NCBI RefSeq assembly: GCF_020873895.1
Contig: NZ_JAHWGT010000016.1
Coordinates: 62,001-126,000, forward strand
Reading direction: 5' to 3'
Length of the DNA stretch: 64,000 bases
Source of the DNA: Streptomyces sp. DH12
GTDB taxonomy: Bacteria; Actinomycetota; Actinomycetes; Streptomycetales; Streptomycetaceae
This document shows positions 35,401-43,014 of the stretch, piece after piece. Both the position numbers and the translations under genes were made by a program. How positions within the stretch are numbered: position 1 is the stretch's first letter; every line of letters begins with the position of its first letter. The notes beneath the pieces are model-generated. The model was not told the origin of the DNA and did not search any database. It worked only from the letters and a program-made list of their open reading frames with translations.

Positions 35401-37141
35401 CACCTCCACGGTGAGGTGGGAACGCGACGTCAATGGACGCGTGGTCGCCGAGACGGTCGACGGGCGCACCATGCGCTTCGCGTACGACGCCGCGGGGCGG
35501 ACCGTCCGCCGCACCACCCCCACTGGGGTCGTCTCGGACTTCGGCTACGACGTGGTCGGGCACCGCGTGACGCTGAACTCCGGCGGTCACCCGCTGGCCT
35601 TCACCCGTGACCCTCGAGGCCGTGAACGCACCCGCACCGTCGGGGCCGGCCCCACCCCGTTGGTCCTCACCTCCGACTGGGACCAAGCGGGACGCCTTGC
35701 CTCCCACACCGTGGCGTTCGGTGACCATGCGCTGCGGGCCCGTTCGTACGACTATCGGGCGGACGGTTTCCTCACGAAGATCACTGACGAGGTGGCCGGC
35801 ACCGTCAAACACTTCGACCTCGACCCGGTCGGCCGGCCCTTGCGCGTGACCGCGGAGGACTGGTCGGAGACCTACGCCTACGATCGCGCCGGCAACCAGA
35901 CCGCAGGCTCCTGGCCCGAACAGGCCCGGCGCGCAGACGAGAGCGGGCCACGCACTTACGAGGGCACCCGGCTGCTGACCGCCGGGGCCGTCCGGTGTAC
36001 CTATGACGCTGCCGGTCGCATCGTCACCCGGCACAAGACCAGGCTGTCACGCAAGCCCGACGTCTGGCAGTACACCTGGGACGCCGAGGACCGGCTGATC
36101 ACCTGCCGCACCCCCGACGGGACGCTCTGGCGCTACGACTACGACCCGCTGGGGCGGAGGATCGCCAAGCACGGCCTGGCCCACGACGGCACCGTTGCGC
36201 ACTCCGTCCACTTCGCCTGGGACGGCACGACCCTCGTCGAACAGACCGACACCGCCCACCACACCACCCTCACCTGGGAGTACGACGGACGCACCCCGCT
36301 CAGCCAGCTGGAGCGCCGCACCGGCCTGCAGCCGCCGACAGACGCCGACGTCGACTCCCGGTTCTTCGCCATCGTCACCGACCTGATCGGTGCGCCCACC
36401 GAGCTGGTCGACGAGGACGGCACGATCGCCTGGCAGAGCCGCACGACCGTGTGGGGCACCACGTCCTGGAACCGCACCGCCCTGGCCTACACACCGCTGA
36501 GATTCCCGGGCCAGTACGACGACGCGGAAAGCGGCCTGTACTACAACTGCTTCCGCTACTACGACCCCACGGCCGGCCGATACATCAGCCCCGACCCCCT
36601 CGGCCTGGACGCCGCCCCCAACCCGGCGGCCTACGTCATCAACCCCCACATGTGGATGGACCCCGAGGGACTGATTGCCAGGGGCTGCACCGAGAACGGC
36701 GGCTGGTACAGCGGGCTGACGCCCGCCAACCTCAAGAAGGCCGACGGCTCCCGCCGCACCGACGTCGACATGGAGATCAACCACATCCCCGCCAAGAACG
36801 CCTACGCCCATCTGGACCAGCCGGGCTTCAAGACCAACAAGGACGGCGGCGGCGCCGGGATGGGACCGGCCATCCGCATGGAGTACGACGACCACCGCGC
36901 GATGACCAGCACGGGCTCCAGCAACAAGTCCATCCGCTGGCGCGCCCAGCAGCGCGCCCTGATTGACGCCGGCCGCTGGGACAAGGCGATGATGATGGAC
37001 ATCGACGAGACGCGGAAGAAATTCGGCACCAAGTACGACCAGCACATCAAGGACATGATCGACAGCCTGAAGAGCAACAGGAAGTTCCAGAAGTTGCTGG
37101 AGAAAAAGGGCTGGACCATCGACTACGACATCCTGAAGTGA
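32462..37141 (+). CDS. RHS/YD-repeat polymorphic toxin with C-terminal HNH-like nuclease
   Basis: About 1559 residues from GTG 32462 (VGYTIPEGVDTMLDVVGVGW). The N-terminal 100 residues are WXG100-like helices, suggesting type VII export; a DUF6531-type entry (KTDPVDVATGEMVLAQTDLA) follows near residue 375, then many YD repeats (for example YDAAGRLITRTTPLGERISL) and the RHS core end GRYISPDPLGLDAAPNPAAY. The 150-residue tip after it reads DVDMEINHIPAKNAYAHLDQ and IRMEYDDHRAMTSTGSSNKS, a pattern of toxin nucleases with paired His residues. The full frame is intact. The likely immunity gene follows 30 bp later. Confidence 0.88.
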   Translation: MGYTIPEGVDTMLDVVGVGWPNIDEDAYRDMADTLREFADDADGDASTAHGYVQALLATGGSESLTALDAHWKKVQGKHKDLGKAARTIAGALDRVADIIVARKIAAVGELADLAATVGITLALAPVTGGLSALIGGAKIAATRIAFKRILKEMADAAVAEIVATLTEPAVAALENVVADLAIQTALNATGVQDGYDTGQTAQAAKDGMQLASAGGAGAGTGGGGGPKIDHAAHERAGTHLTGVQVAMRDKTGSKLGKAKGFHGRVKGRDALTAVLDKTVDGVMRKLTKALDDIGEHVGKTLPNALSRSSKAHRNSDLDVHDRIKKITAGESRSGKDGSGRGGAGSGRTRPTVLGRARERARELAMSLLIRRCKTDPVDVATGEMVLAQTDLALPGILPVLLQRTHISSYRYGHSFGPSWACTLDERLEPCGAGVAWAREDGSVLVYPRLPGDDGQGVWAVEGDRVPLRFDARSVLGEVTYAVTDPHSGLTRRFTGSPYKAGGQYWLTEIEDRNGNAVRIGRDDDGVATMVVHEGGYRVAVFTDAVRGRVIGLEVLTPEGPAKVAAFSYDGQGNLEAISNFDGPAMRFSYDGDHRITSWTDRNGHTYRYVYDAAGRVVQTIGPDGALSSSFTYDTENRVTTFTDSTGAVTMTRLNELGQVIAETDPLGNTVLRQWDRYDNLLSRTDALGSTAEFTWDERGNLTVLRQPDGATSTLEYNDLNLPVQSTAPDGTTWQQSYDERGNRLSVTAPDGSSSSYRVGAHGEVVEQRDPTGVSERLGYDRAGVPLTLTDPLGHQYRVERDAFGRPVRVTDPAGAVTRMEWTKQGWLARCVRPDGTEESWAWDDEGNCLARTDPRGDTTRFEYTHFALLSARTGADGARYEFRYDTELRLTEVRNPQGLVWTYSYDAAGRLIGERDFDGRTLTYTYDAAGRLITRTTPLGERISLTYDAGDRVVCKDAAGQVTHYTYDAAGDLVAATSPTSTVRWERDVNGRVVAETVDGRTMRFAYDAAGRTVRRTTPTGVVSDFGYDVVGHRVTLNSGGHPLAFTRDPRGRERTRTVGAGPTPLVLTSDWDQAGRLASHTVAFGDHALRARSYDYRADGFLTKITDEVAGTVKHFDLDPVGRPLRVTAEDWSETYAYDRAGNQTAGSWPEQARRADESGPRTYEGTRLLTAGAVRCTYDAAGRIVTRHKTRLSRKPDVWQYTWDAEDRLITCRTPDGTLWRYDYDPLGRRIAKHGLAHDGTVAHSVHFAWDGTTLVEQTDTAHHTTLTWEYDGRTPLSQLERRTGLQPPTDADVDSRFFAIVTDLIGAPTELVDEDGTIAWQSRTTVWGTTSWNRTALAYTPLRFPGQYDDAESGLYYNCFRYYDPTAGRYISPDPLGLDAAPNPAAYVINPHMWMDPEGLIARGCTENGGWYSGLTPANLKKADGSRRTDVDMEINHIPAKNAYAHLDQPGFKTNKDGGGAGMGPAIRMEYDDHRAMTSTGSSNKSIRWRAQQRALIDAGRWDKAMMMDIDETRKKFGTKYDQHIKDMIDSLKSNRKFQKLLEKKGWTIDYDILK

Positions 37142-37171
37142 CACACCGACCAAGGAAAGGCACAGCCACCC

Positions 37172-37663
37172 ATGGACCTCGTTCTGGACCCGCCCCACGG
37201 TGTCGGCCCCGTACTCATCGGAATGACGCTCGCGGAAGCCGTCGCCGCGGTCACCCCTTGGGGGACGCCCAAGGTGGAGCACGACGACGATGACGCAACC
37301 ATCCACACGAAGTGCCGCGAGATCGGTGTCACCATCCTGCTGGAAGACTCCGGCGAGGCCGTGACCGCAGTCGAACTGTGGTGGCCCGGCGAAGGCCGCA
37401 GCACCGACGTCCGTGTCCTCCTCCACGGCGACGACGTCTTCACGACACCCGCCGAGAACCTCTTCCGCGCCGCGCGTGAACGCGGCTGGACCGTGGACCA
37501 AAGCGAGCCCGAGTACCCATTCATCCCCGGGGTCTCCCTCGGCTTCACCCGCCAGACCTCCCAGGAGGTCCCCCGCACACCGGCTGGCCTGCCCGTCCAC
37601 GCCACCTCGGTCCTCGTCGGCGACGAGCACTACTACGACGAGCGTCTCCACCTCAGCGCATGA
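37172..37663 (+). CDS. probable immunity protein of the RHS toxin
   Basis: A 163-residue soluble acidic protein (MDLVLDPPHGVGPVLIGMTL; GVTILLEDSGEAVTAVELWW; VSLGFTRQTSQEVPRTPAGL), 30 bp after the toxin stop with AAGGAAAGG upstream of its ATG. Place, size and acidity fit an immunity protein that neutralises the adjacent nuclease tip. No known family is assigned with certainty. Confidence 0.7.
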   Translation: MDLVLDPPHGVGPVLIGMTLAEAVAAVTPWGTPKVEHDDDDATIHTKCREIGVTILLEDSGEAVTAVELWWPGEGRSTDVRVLLHGDDVFTTPAENLFRAARERGWTVDQSEPEYPFIPGVSLGFTRQTSQEVPRTPAGLPVHATSVLVGDEHYYDERLHLSA

Positions 37664-37775
37664 ATCCGTTGCCGCCTCCGCCGGTTGCCTACGTTTGCCG
37701 CAGCACCAAACAGCCCTGCCCCCCCCGTCGTAGGCCCTGAGTGGATGGTTCGTAAGCATTTGACCGTGTCTTGTC

Positions 37776-38140
37776 TTGAAGGGCGCTCATCAGCGGTTAC
37801 TTCGAAAGGCGCTGTCCGGTGGGGTCGCAGGCGATACTCGTCTTGTGGACTGGTTGGAGCGAGCTCGGGCGACGGAACAGCTTCAAGATTGGGACGTGGC
37901 GATCGCGCTGGTAGGCGCCCACGCCGAATGCTTCTCCGACGATCCAGACATGCACGACAACCATCTGTGGCACATGGATCTGCTGGCCCGAGCGGAACGG
38001 ATCTCAGAACTGACGGAGCGCGCTCTCACGGATAGCCACGCACGTCGAAGACTCAACAGATCGCTTCGAGAGCGGGGTATGGAGGCGGCGCTGCGTGACC
38101 GCGCCGAAGACGGCGACCGTGGCGCTCTGTACGTCCTTGG
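37776..38140 (+). pseudogene. hypothetical protein, 3' end lost
   Basis: The frame reads RLVDWLERARATEQLQDWDV, CFSDDPDMHDNHLWHMDLLA and RRLNRSLRERGMEAALRDRA. After GDRGALYVL it runs into a different gene out of frame. The start is unclear (37776, or GTG 37842 before DWLERARA). It resembles short helical proteins often found as extra immunity-like genes after RHS toxins, but identity is unknown. Confidence 0.45.
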
Positions 38141-38152
38141 TCGACCGACACC

Positions 38153-38542
38153 GTGCGCACGGCGTACCTGGAGGGCCGCTCCATCGCCGCCCTTGCGCGC
38201 GACCACGGCGTCAGCCGCGGCGCCATCCGCACGGCTGTCGCCGACCTCTTGCCCGACCGCGCCGCCACCGAGGAGGACGCCCCGGCCCTGGAGCTGCTGG
38301 TCACCCTCGACATGCCCGGGAAGGTCGCCGACTTCCTAAGCGCCGCCGACCTGGAGGCCGCTGAGCGGACCGCGCTCGACCAGGGGGTGGTCGTACGGCG
38401 CGGCCAGGGATACACCCTGCGCGTCACCGCGGTCCCGGCCGTGCACCGCCGGCTCCTCTCCCTCTGCCTGTCAATGCTGGATCGGAGACAACGTTGGCGG
38501 ATCCGAGCGTATGAGGCAGGGTGTCGAGGACGTCGTCGATGA
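38153..38542 (+). pseudogene. helix-turn-helix protein fragment
   Basis: VRTAYLEGRSIAALARDHGV followed by SRGAIRTAVADLLPDRAA is a resolvase-Hin-type helix-turn-helix; LDMPGKVADFLSAADLEAAE and GYTLRVTAVPAVHRRLLS follow. The sequence starts abruptly where the previous frame ends, so it is probably the C-terminal half of a regulator or recombinase fused to debris. Confidence 0.45.
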
Positions 38543-38695
38543 GCCCGTAATCCTTGGCTTCTTCGCGGTGAGCCAACGGTCGTCGGTGAAGTCCTTGGTT
38601 ACCTGGTCCGGATGGCTGGGGTCGCGGCTGCGCGCGGTTATCCGTCGTAGGCAGAGGGTGCGCGTGGAGAAGGTGTCCTGGCATCGGGGACCGGC
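38480..38695 (-). pseudogene. ClpP-like protease C-terminal fragment, frameshifted
   Basis: One minus frame reads TLCLRRITARSRDPSHPDQV and TKDFTDDRWLTAK; the next frame continues EAKDYGLIDDVLDTLP. Together they give the C-terminus of ClpP (DRWLTAKEAKDYGLIDDVL) broken by one shift near 38570. The catalytic Ser and His region is absent. Confidence 0.6.
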
Positions 38696-38844
38696 CACCG
38701 TCTGTTCTGTCCCCAGGCCCGCGTCCTCGCGTAGCCACCGGCCGGAGGTACCATCGGGGAGTGGGATCGGGGCATGGCTTTGTTCACGAGTTGTGAAGTC
38801 GGTTCGTCATGACTTCGGGAGGCACCTGGTGACCGGTTGGGTCG

Positions 38845-39664
38845 ATGTTCACGAAAGCGGACAGCACCAGGGGTCGCCGCGCGGCAGAGTGCAGGGGTGA
38901 CCGCTACATCGGACCGCTTGGACCTGCCCGCTCGTCGTCGCCGCCACGCACGACTGATCGCTGCCCTGACTGCAACGGTCGGAGCCTGCGCTTCGGCGGC
39001 GCAGGCGTTGTACCAGCCCGTCGCCGATGCCCCGCCCGGGCAGGAGGCGGTCGTGGTGGACCCCCTGCCGGTTGTCTACCTCAGCCACACGGCCGCCCTA
39101 CGACTGGAGGCGGCCCGGACCGAGGACGAAGCCCGGTGGTCGGCCGCCGTCGCACGGGAGCAGGAGCAGGCCCAGCGGACGAGCGCCGCGAGGGTGGCTC
39201 TGGCGCGGGCTCAGGAGATCGTGGAGGAGCCTGGAGTGTCCTGGCCCGTGCCGCTGCCGACCGCAGAACAGGGCGCGGTTATCGACTTGGCGGACGCCGG
39301 TGACCAGGTCGCTGAGCTATGGCGGGCCGATCCGCATCAGGCCGTCGCCCTGGTGCGCGAGTTGGTGGCCGGCGGCGAGTTCACCGCGGCCGAGATCCTG
39401 GACGCGGCGGTTGACGCGACCATCGGCGCCGCGCTGCTGACGCTGAACAAGGCGGGCACGGCGTCCGACCCGAGCCTGATGGCCGAGCAGTGCCTCGCTG
39501 CTGCCCCGTTCTTGGTGCTCGCGGTGGCCCTGGCATCCGCCGACCTGGACTGACCGAGATCAGCGCTCGTCGGTGCTGTCCGTTCTCGTGAACATTTGGC
39601 TTGGGCCATCGGGGCCTGGTGACGCCCGAACTGGTGACGAAGTGCTGTCGATTCTCGCGTACAG
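38845..39664. repeat. 24-bp repeat family flanking a hypothetical gene
   Basis: Arm 1 (38845-38868) starts ATGTTCACGAAAGCGGACAG and arm 2 (39572-39595) is its inverse with 22 of 24 matches. A third, weaker copy (39641-39664, AGTGCTGTCGATTCTCG...) is a direct repeat of arm 2. The pair encloses the gene at 38897. They could be recombination sites or paired regulator sites. Confidence 0.65.
38897..39553 (+). CDS. hypothetical protein between inverted repeats
   Basis: A 218-residue protein from GTG 38897. It has a basic N-terminus (LDLPARRRRHARLIAALTA), a hydrophobic segment (LIAALTATVGACASAAQALY), an alanine/glutamate-rich helical middle (EDEARWSAAVAREQEQAQRT) that could be a short coiled coil, and a C-terminal hydrophobic helix. 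No family is recognised. Confidence 0.5.
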   Translation: MTATSDRLDLPARRRRHARLIAALTATVGACASAAQALYQPVADAPPGQEAVVVDPLPVVYLSHTAALRLEAARTEDEARWSAAVAREQEQAQRTSAARVALARAQEIVEEPGVSWPVPLPTAEQGAVIDLADAGDQVAELWRADPHQAVALVRELVAGGEFTAAEILDAAVDATIGAALLTLNKAGTASDPSLMAEQCLAAAPFLVLAVALASADLD

Positions 39665-39728
39665 AGCCAGGGGCACGGCCGGAGAGGGCAAAGCCACCCG
39701 GTTGCCTCGGCTTCGTGGCGCAGTCCGT

Positions 39729-40367
39729 TCAGCCGCATGCATGAGCCTCCCTGCGCACCTGGCAGTAGAAGCGCGGGCCGCTCAAGGTGACGCGCACCGG
39801 GATGGGCATGCCTACTCTGCCGTCCGTCACGGTCTGGCAGGTGTACTTCGACAACTCCCGCTCGATGGGGACGACGACCGCCTCGGGAATATTGTTGCAA
39901 CGCACGAGATCGGGCGCGAGGTAGGTGTAGACAGCATTGGCGGCGCCGTCCCGCGTGAGGATCGCCGTGCGAGGTTCAGCCCCCCACTTCAGGTCTTTCG
40001 GAGCGTCCGGCAGCGTGTACACAAGGATGTCCCACTCGGTCTTCAGGCCCTTCCACGTGCTCACGCATACGGCCTGAGCGCCCTTCTGCTGTTGCAGGGA
40101 AGCAGGGCACCGGGCCGTCGTCGTCCCCTCCGTGTTGACCATGTCGAGCACCTTCTCCCGCAAGCCGAAGGCGACCGTCTCGTGGAAGGCGGCATCGGGA
40201 GGTGGCGACGGGCGCAGTTTGACCGTTGGTTCCGGGGCCGGCTTCACGACCTTCTGGGGCAGCTCCGAGAAGGCAGGCCTCGGTGCGGAGTCGTCGTTCT
40301 TTCCGGTCCCGCACCCGGTGAGGAGCAGCCCAATGAGCCCGGCAACCGCGGTCATCTTCATGCGCAT
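39729..40367 (-). CDS. secreted lipoprotein, unknown function
   Basis: A 212-residue protein from ATG 40367. MRMKMTAVAGLIGLLLTGCG is a lipoprotein signal with lipobox LLTGC, so Cys19 would be lipidated and the protein anchored outside the membrane. A proline-rich linker (KPAPEPTVKLRPSPPP) leads to a domain with at least five more Cys, likely disulfide-bonded. Function unknown. Confidence 0.8.
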   Translation of the reverse strand: MRMKMTAVAGLIGLLLTGCGTGKNDDSAPRPAFSELPQKVVKPAPEPTVKLRPSPPPDAAFHETVAFGLREKVLDMVNTEGTTTARCPASLQQQKGAQAVCVSTWKGLKTEWDILVYTLPDAPKDLKWGAEPRTAILTRDGAANAVYTYLAPDLVRCNNIPEAVVVPIERELSKYTCQTVTDGRVGMPIPVRVTLSGPRFYCQVRREAHACG

Positions 40368-40643
40368 GACGGAAACAGTAGTGACACCGGCCGGCCCCCC
40401 TTGCTTCAGGTGAAGGTGGCGTCGGCGCAGCGTGGATCCCTAGCCCGCTGTCGAGTCGGCGCGCCCTTGGCCAGCGCCCGGGGTGCCTCGGCGTGGCGAG
40501 GGCGGTGCACGGTCTCGGCGCGACCGGGCCGCAGGGCGAGGGCGGCTGTGGGGAGAAGGAGCGCGGGCCTGTAGGCGGCCGCCATCAGGCGGGTCGGGGC
40601 GGGATCGCTCGATGGCGTGATGGGAAGGCTCGGCCGTGGGTGG

Positions 40644-41654
40644 TCAGCGCTCGGGCTTGGGGGGCCGCTGCATCAGCGCGGCCGCGGCCTCATCGAGGGT
40701 GACCTTCTCATGCAGCAGGGCGGAGATCACTTCGGTGATCGGCATCTCGACATCGTGGGCGCGGGCCAGGGCCAGGATCGCTTCGGCGGACTTGACGCCT
40801 TCGGTGGTCTGCCGGGTGGCGGCCGTCGCCTCCGCGACGGTCAGGCCGCGGCCGAGGTGGGTGCCGAAGGTGCGGTTGCGGGAGAGGGGGGAGGAGCAGG
40901 TGGCGACCAGGTCGCCCACGCCGGCGAGGCCGGCGAGGGTGGCGGGGTCGGCGCCCATCGCGGCGGCCAGGCGGGTGGCTTCGGCGAGCCCGCGGGTGAT
41001 GAGCATGGCCGTGGCGTTGTCGCCCATCCCCATGCCGGAGGCGATGCCGACGGCGAGGGCGATGACGTTCTTCACCGCGCCGCCCAGCTCGCAGCCGGTC
41101 ACGTCGGTGGAGGTGTAGGGGCGGAAGTAGGGGGTGTGGCAGGCCTGCTGGAAGCGGCGGGCGGCGTCTTCGTCGGGGCAGGCGACGGTGGCGGCGGCGG
41201 GCTGACCGGCCATGATCTCCCGGGCCAGGTTCGGGCCGGAGAGCACCGCGACCCGCTCCTGGGGCAGGCCGGTCACCTCGGCGATGACCTGGCTCGCCCG
41301 CTCCCCGCTGCCCTGCTCAATCCCCTTCATTAGCGACACGATCACCGTGCCGGGCGCGATGTGCGGCGTCCGCGCGGCGAGGTTGGCGCGCAGGGACTGG
41401 GCGGGGATCGACAGCACCAGGAAGTCGGCGCCCGCGAGCGCGGCGGCCGGGTCACTCGTCGCGGTCAGGTTGGCGGGCAGTTCGACGTCCGGGAAGTAGC
41501 CGGGGTTGCGCCGGGTGGTGTTGATGCCGTCAGCGATCTCGGCGCGGCGGGCGTGCACGGTGACGGTGGTGCCGGCGTCGGCGAGGACCTTGGCCATCGC
41601 GGTGCCCCAGGACCCGGCCGAGAACACCGCCGCGCGGACGGAAGCGTGGGTCAC
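40644..41654 (-). CDS. gpsA: glycerol-3-phosphate dehydrogenase [NAD(P)+]
   Basis: A 336-residue enzyme from GTG 41654. It has the dinucleotide fold AAVFSAGSWGTAMAKVLADA, FLVLSIPAQSLRANLA, the substrate region LSGPNLAREIMAGQPAAATV and catalytic Lys in ELGGAVKNVIALAVGIASGM. It makes sn-glycerol 3-phosphate for phospholipids. In the first glycine of the nucleotide motif Ser replaces the more common Gly (FSAGSWG). The upstream frame is open into a methyltransferase fragment, but the GTG and normal length argue for this start. A decayed copy lies at 29985. Confidence 0.9.
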   Translation of the reverse strand: MTHASVRAAVFSAGSWGTAMAKVLADAGTTVTVHARRAEIADGINTTRRNPGYFPDVELPANLTATSDPAAALAGADFLVLSIPAQSLRANLAARTPHIAPGTVIVSLMKGIEQGSGERASQVIAEVTGLPQERVAVLSGPNLAREIMAGQPAAATVACPDEDAARRFQQACHTPYFRPYTSTDVTGCELGGAVKNVIALAVGIASGMGMGDNATAMLITRGLAEATRLAAAMGADPATLAGLAGVGDLVATCSSPLSRNRTFGTHLGRGLTVAEATAATRQTTEGVKSAEAILALARAHDVEMPITEVISALLHEKVTLDEAAAALMQRPPKPER

Positions 41655-41990
41655 GGGAAGGTCCTCTTCAGGGCGGCGGTCCGGGCGCCGGGCTCGCCCG
41701 GCGCGGACATCGTAGCGGCCGGGCCCGGCCCGGTCGGGGCGGTCGGCAGACGCCGCAGGGTGAGCAGGACCGCGCGCCGGCCGCGCAGTGTGGGCAGGGC
41801 CTGGTGCGCCGTGCGCCTCGTGCAGCATGCGCGCGGCGGGGCCCGGGCCGAGCTCGGCGCGGAGCTGGTCGGCGTGGGCGATCCACAGCCGGTAGAGGCG
41901 CTTCCGCATGCCGGGCTCGCCGGGCCGCTCGTCGACGTGCTCCTGGCGCAGCCCGGCCGCGGTGAGGTGCGCGTGCCACGCCGGTCACCG
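41655..41990 (-). pseudogene. SAM-dependent methyltransferase, C-terminal fragment
   Basis: The frame reads WHAHLTAAGLRQEHVDERPG, EPGMRKRLYRLWIAHADQLR and AELGPGPAARMLHEAHGA, as at the C-terminus of class I methyltransferases. No SAM-binding motif or start remains. It has no stop and is in phase with gpsA, so a fusion transcript would read straight into the dehydrogenase. Confidence 0.5.
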
Positions 41991-42113
41991 ACGGCTGGCT
42001 CCGCGGGTGCGAGGCAAGGGGCACGCTCCATCAAGGTGGGCGGCCGGGTGCGGCGCCGGCGCGGCGGCGGCCGTCACCCCGGCCGCCTGCGCGCTGTCGG
42101 CCGCGGGGTGGCC

Positions 42114-42587
42114 CTACTGGCTTTGTTCCGGCCCCGGGGGGGCGGGGCGAAGAAGTTCCTTGTTGGTCGAGCAATCAGAGTCCGGGTCTGCCACGAGGCA
42201 GAGGTTGTAGCCGTGCGCGTCCCGTCGAACGACCGCTGACAGTGAACAGTGGTCTTCCACGCTGGTGATGCTGATGCCGATGGTGTCGCCACTGGTCAGC
42301 GAGGCGTCAGCAGCGCTGAAGCCCGTATCGGTCGGGGCGCTGAAGAAACTCCACGTCCCGCTGAGCGAATCGGGACAGGAAAGGGTTCCCGGGAGGGCAC
42401 TGCCCAGGTCGGTTCCCGTCGCGCGTCGGTCAGCTTCGAATACGAGGCGCGCTCCTGCCTCGTTTGTCCATGGGCCGGCCAGTGTCGCCTGATCGATCGA
42501 CGCCGTATCGCCACCCGCGGTGCAGGCAACCGATGACCATGCCAGCAAAGCCGCCAACGCCGCGGCGCGGTACACCTTCGGGCGCAT
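42114..42587 (-). CDS. putative lipoprotein
   Basis: A 157-residue protein from ATG 42587: MRPKVYRAAALAALLAWSSV then ACTAGG, a lipoprotein signal with the acceptor Cys in SSVAC. The mature part has a beta-rich pattern (AGPWTNEAGARLVFEADRRA; SGTWSFFSAPTDTGFSAADA) and paired Cys. A longer start at 42647 is possible but would push the signal inward. Function unknown. Confidence 0.7.
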   Translation of the reverse strand: MRPKVYRAAALAALLAWSSVACTAGGDTASIDQATLAGPWTNEAGARLVFEADRRATGTDLGSALPGTLSCPDSLSGTWSFFSAPTDTGFSAADASLTSGDTIGISITSVEDHCSLSAVVRRDAHGYNLCLVADPDSDCSTNKELLRPAPPGPEQSQ

Positions 42588-42735
42588 GCTCACCCTCCAC
42601 CCGCCGCACGGTTTGAACGCGTTCAGCATAGCGGTCACGTGTGTCACCCCGATCGGGCTTCCCGGACGTGGCCTTATCAGTGAGTACGCCGCGAGGCGTC
42701 AGCCGCCACCACGCAGGTTGTCGGGATGTCCGTGA

Positions 42736-43014
42736 TCACAGACCGGGGATGGCAGCCAGCCGAAGGCGGTCGACCCGGTCGTAGCGCTCCACCTGCACTT
42801 CGATGGCTGAGGCGCCAAAGCGAAGAGTGAGGCAGGCGTCCGCGTCGAGAAGCTCTTCAAGGTTTTGGCGGGCGACATCGTCAAACGGTGGCAAGACCAC
42901 AGCCTGCCACTCACCCGTGCTGGCGGTGGCCATCACTCGGACCGGGACCCGAGCCAGGCACGTTGATTGATTGGCCCACCACTCCAGCTGCGCCGTCTCC
43001 TCGTCATAGTCCAC
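42736..43014 (-). CDS. small hypothetical protein
   Basis: A 92-residue protein from GTG 43014: VDYDEETAQLEWWANQSTCL, ARVPVRVMATASTGEWQAVV and a C-terminal ERYDRVDRLRLAAIPGL. It overlaps the 3' end of the upstream frame (stop 42933) by about 80 bp. It is compact, mixed alpha-beta and cytoplasmic; no family recognised. Confidence 0.5.
   Translation of the reverse strand: MDYDEETAQLEWWANQSTCLARVPVRVMATASTGEWQAVVLPPFDDVARQNLEELLDADACLTLRFGASAIEVQVERYDRVDRLRLAAIPGL

Noticed and set aside
32405-36034. A 1209-codon minus-strand frame
   Set aside because: It is antisense to the RHS gene, in which YD repeats and domain order show the true strand.
36047-37759. A 570-codon minus-strand frame
   Set aside because: It is antisense to the RHS tip and its immunity gene.
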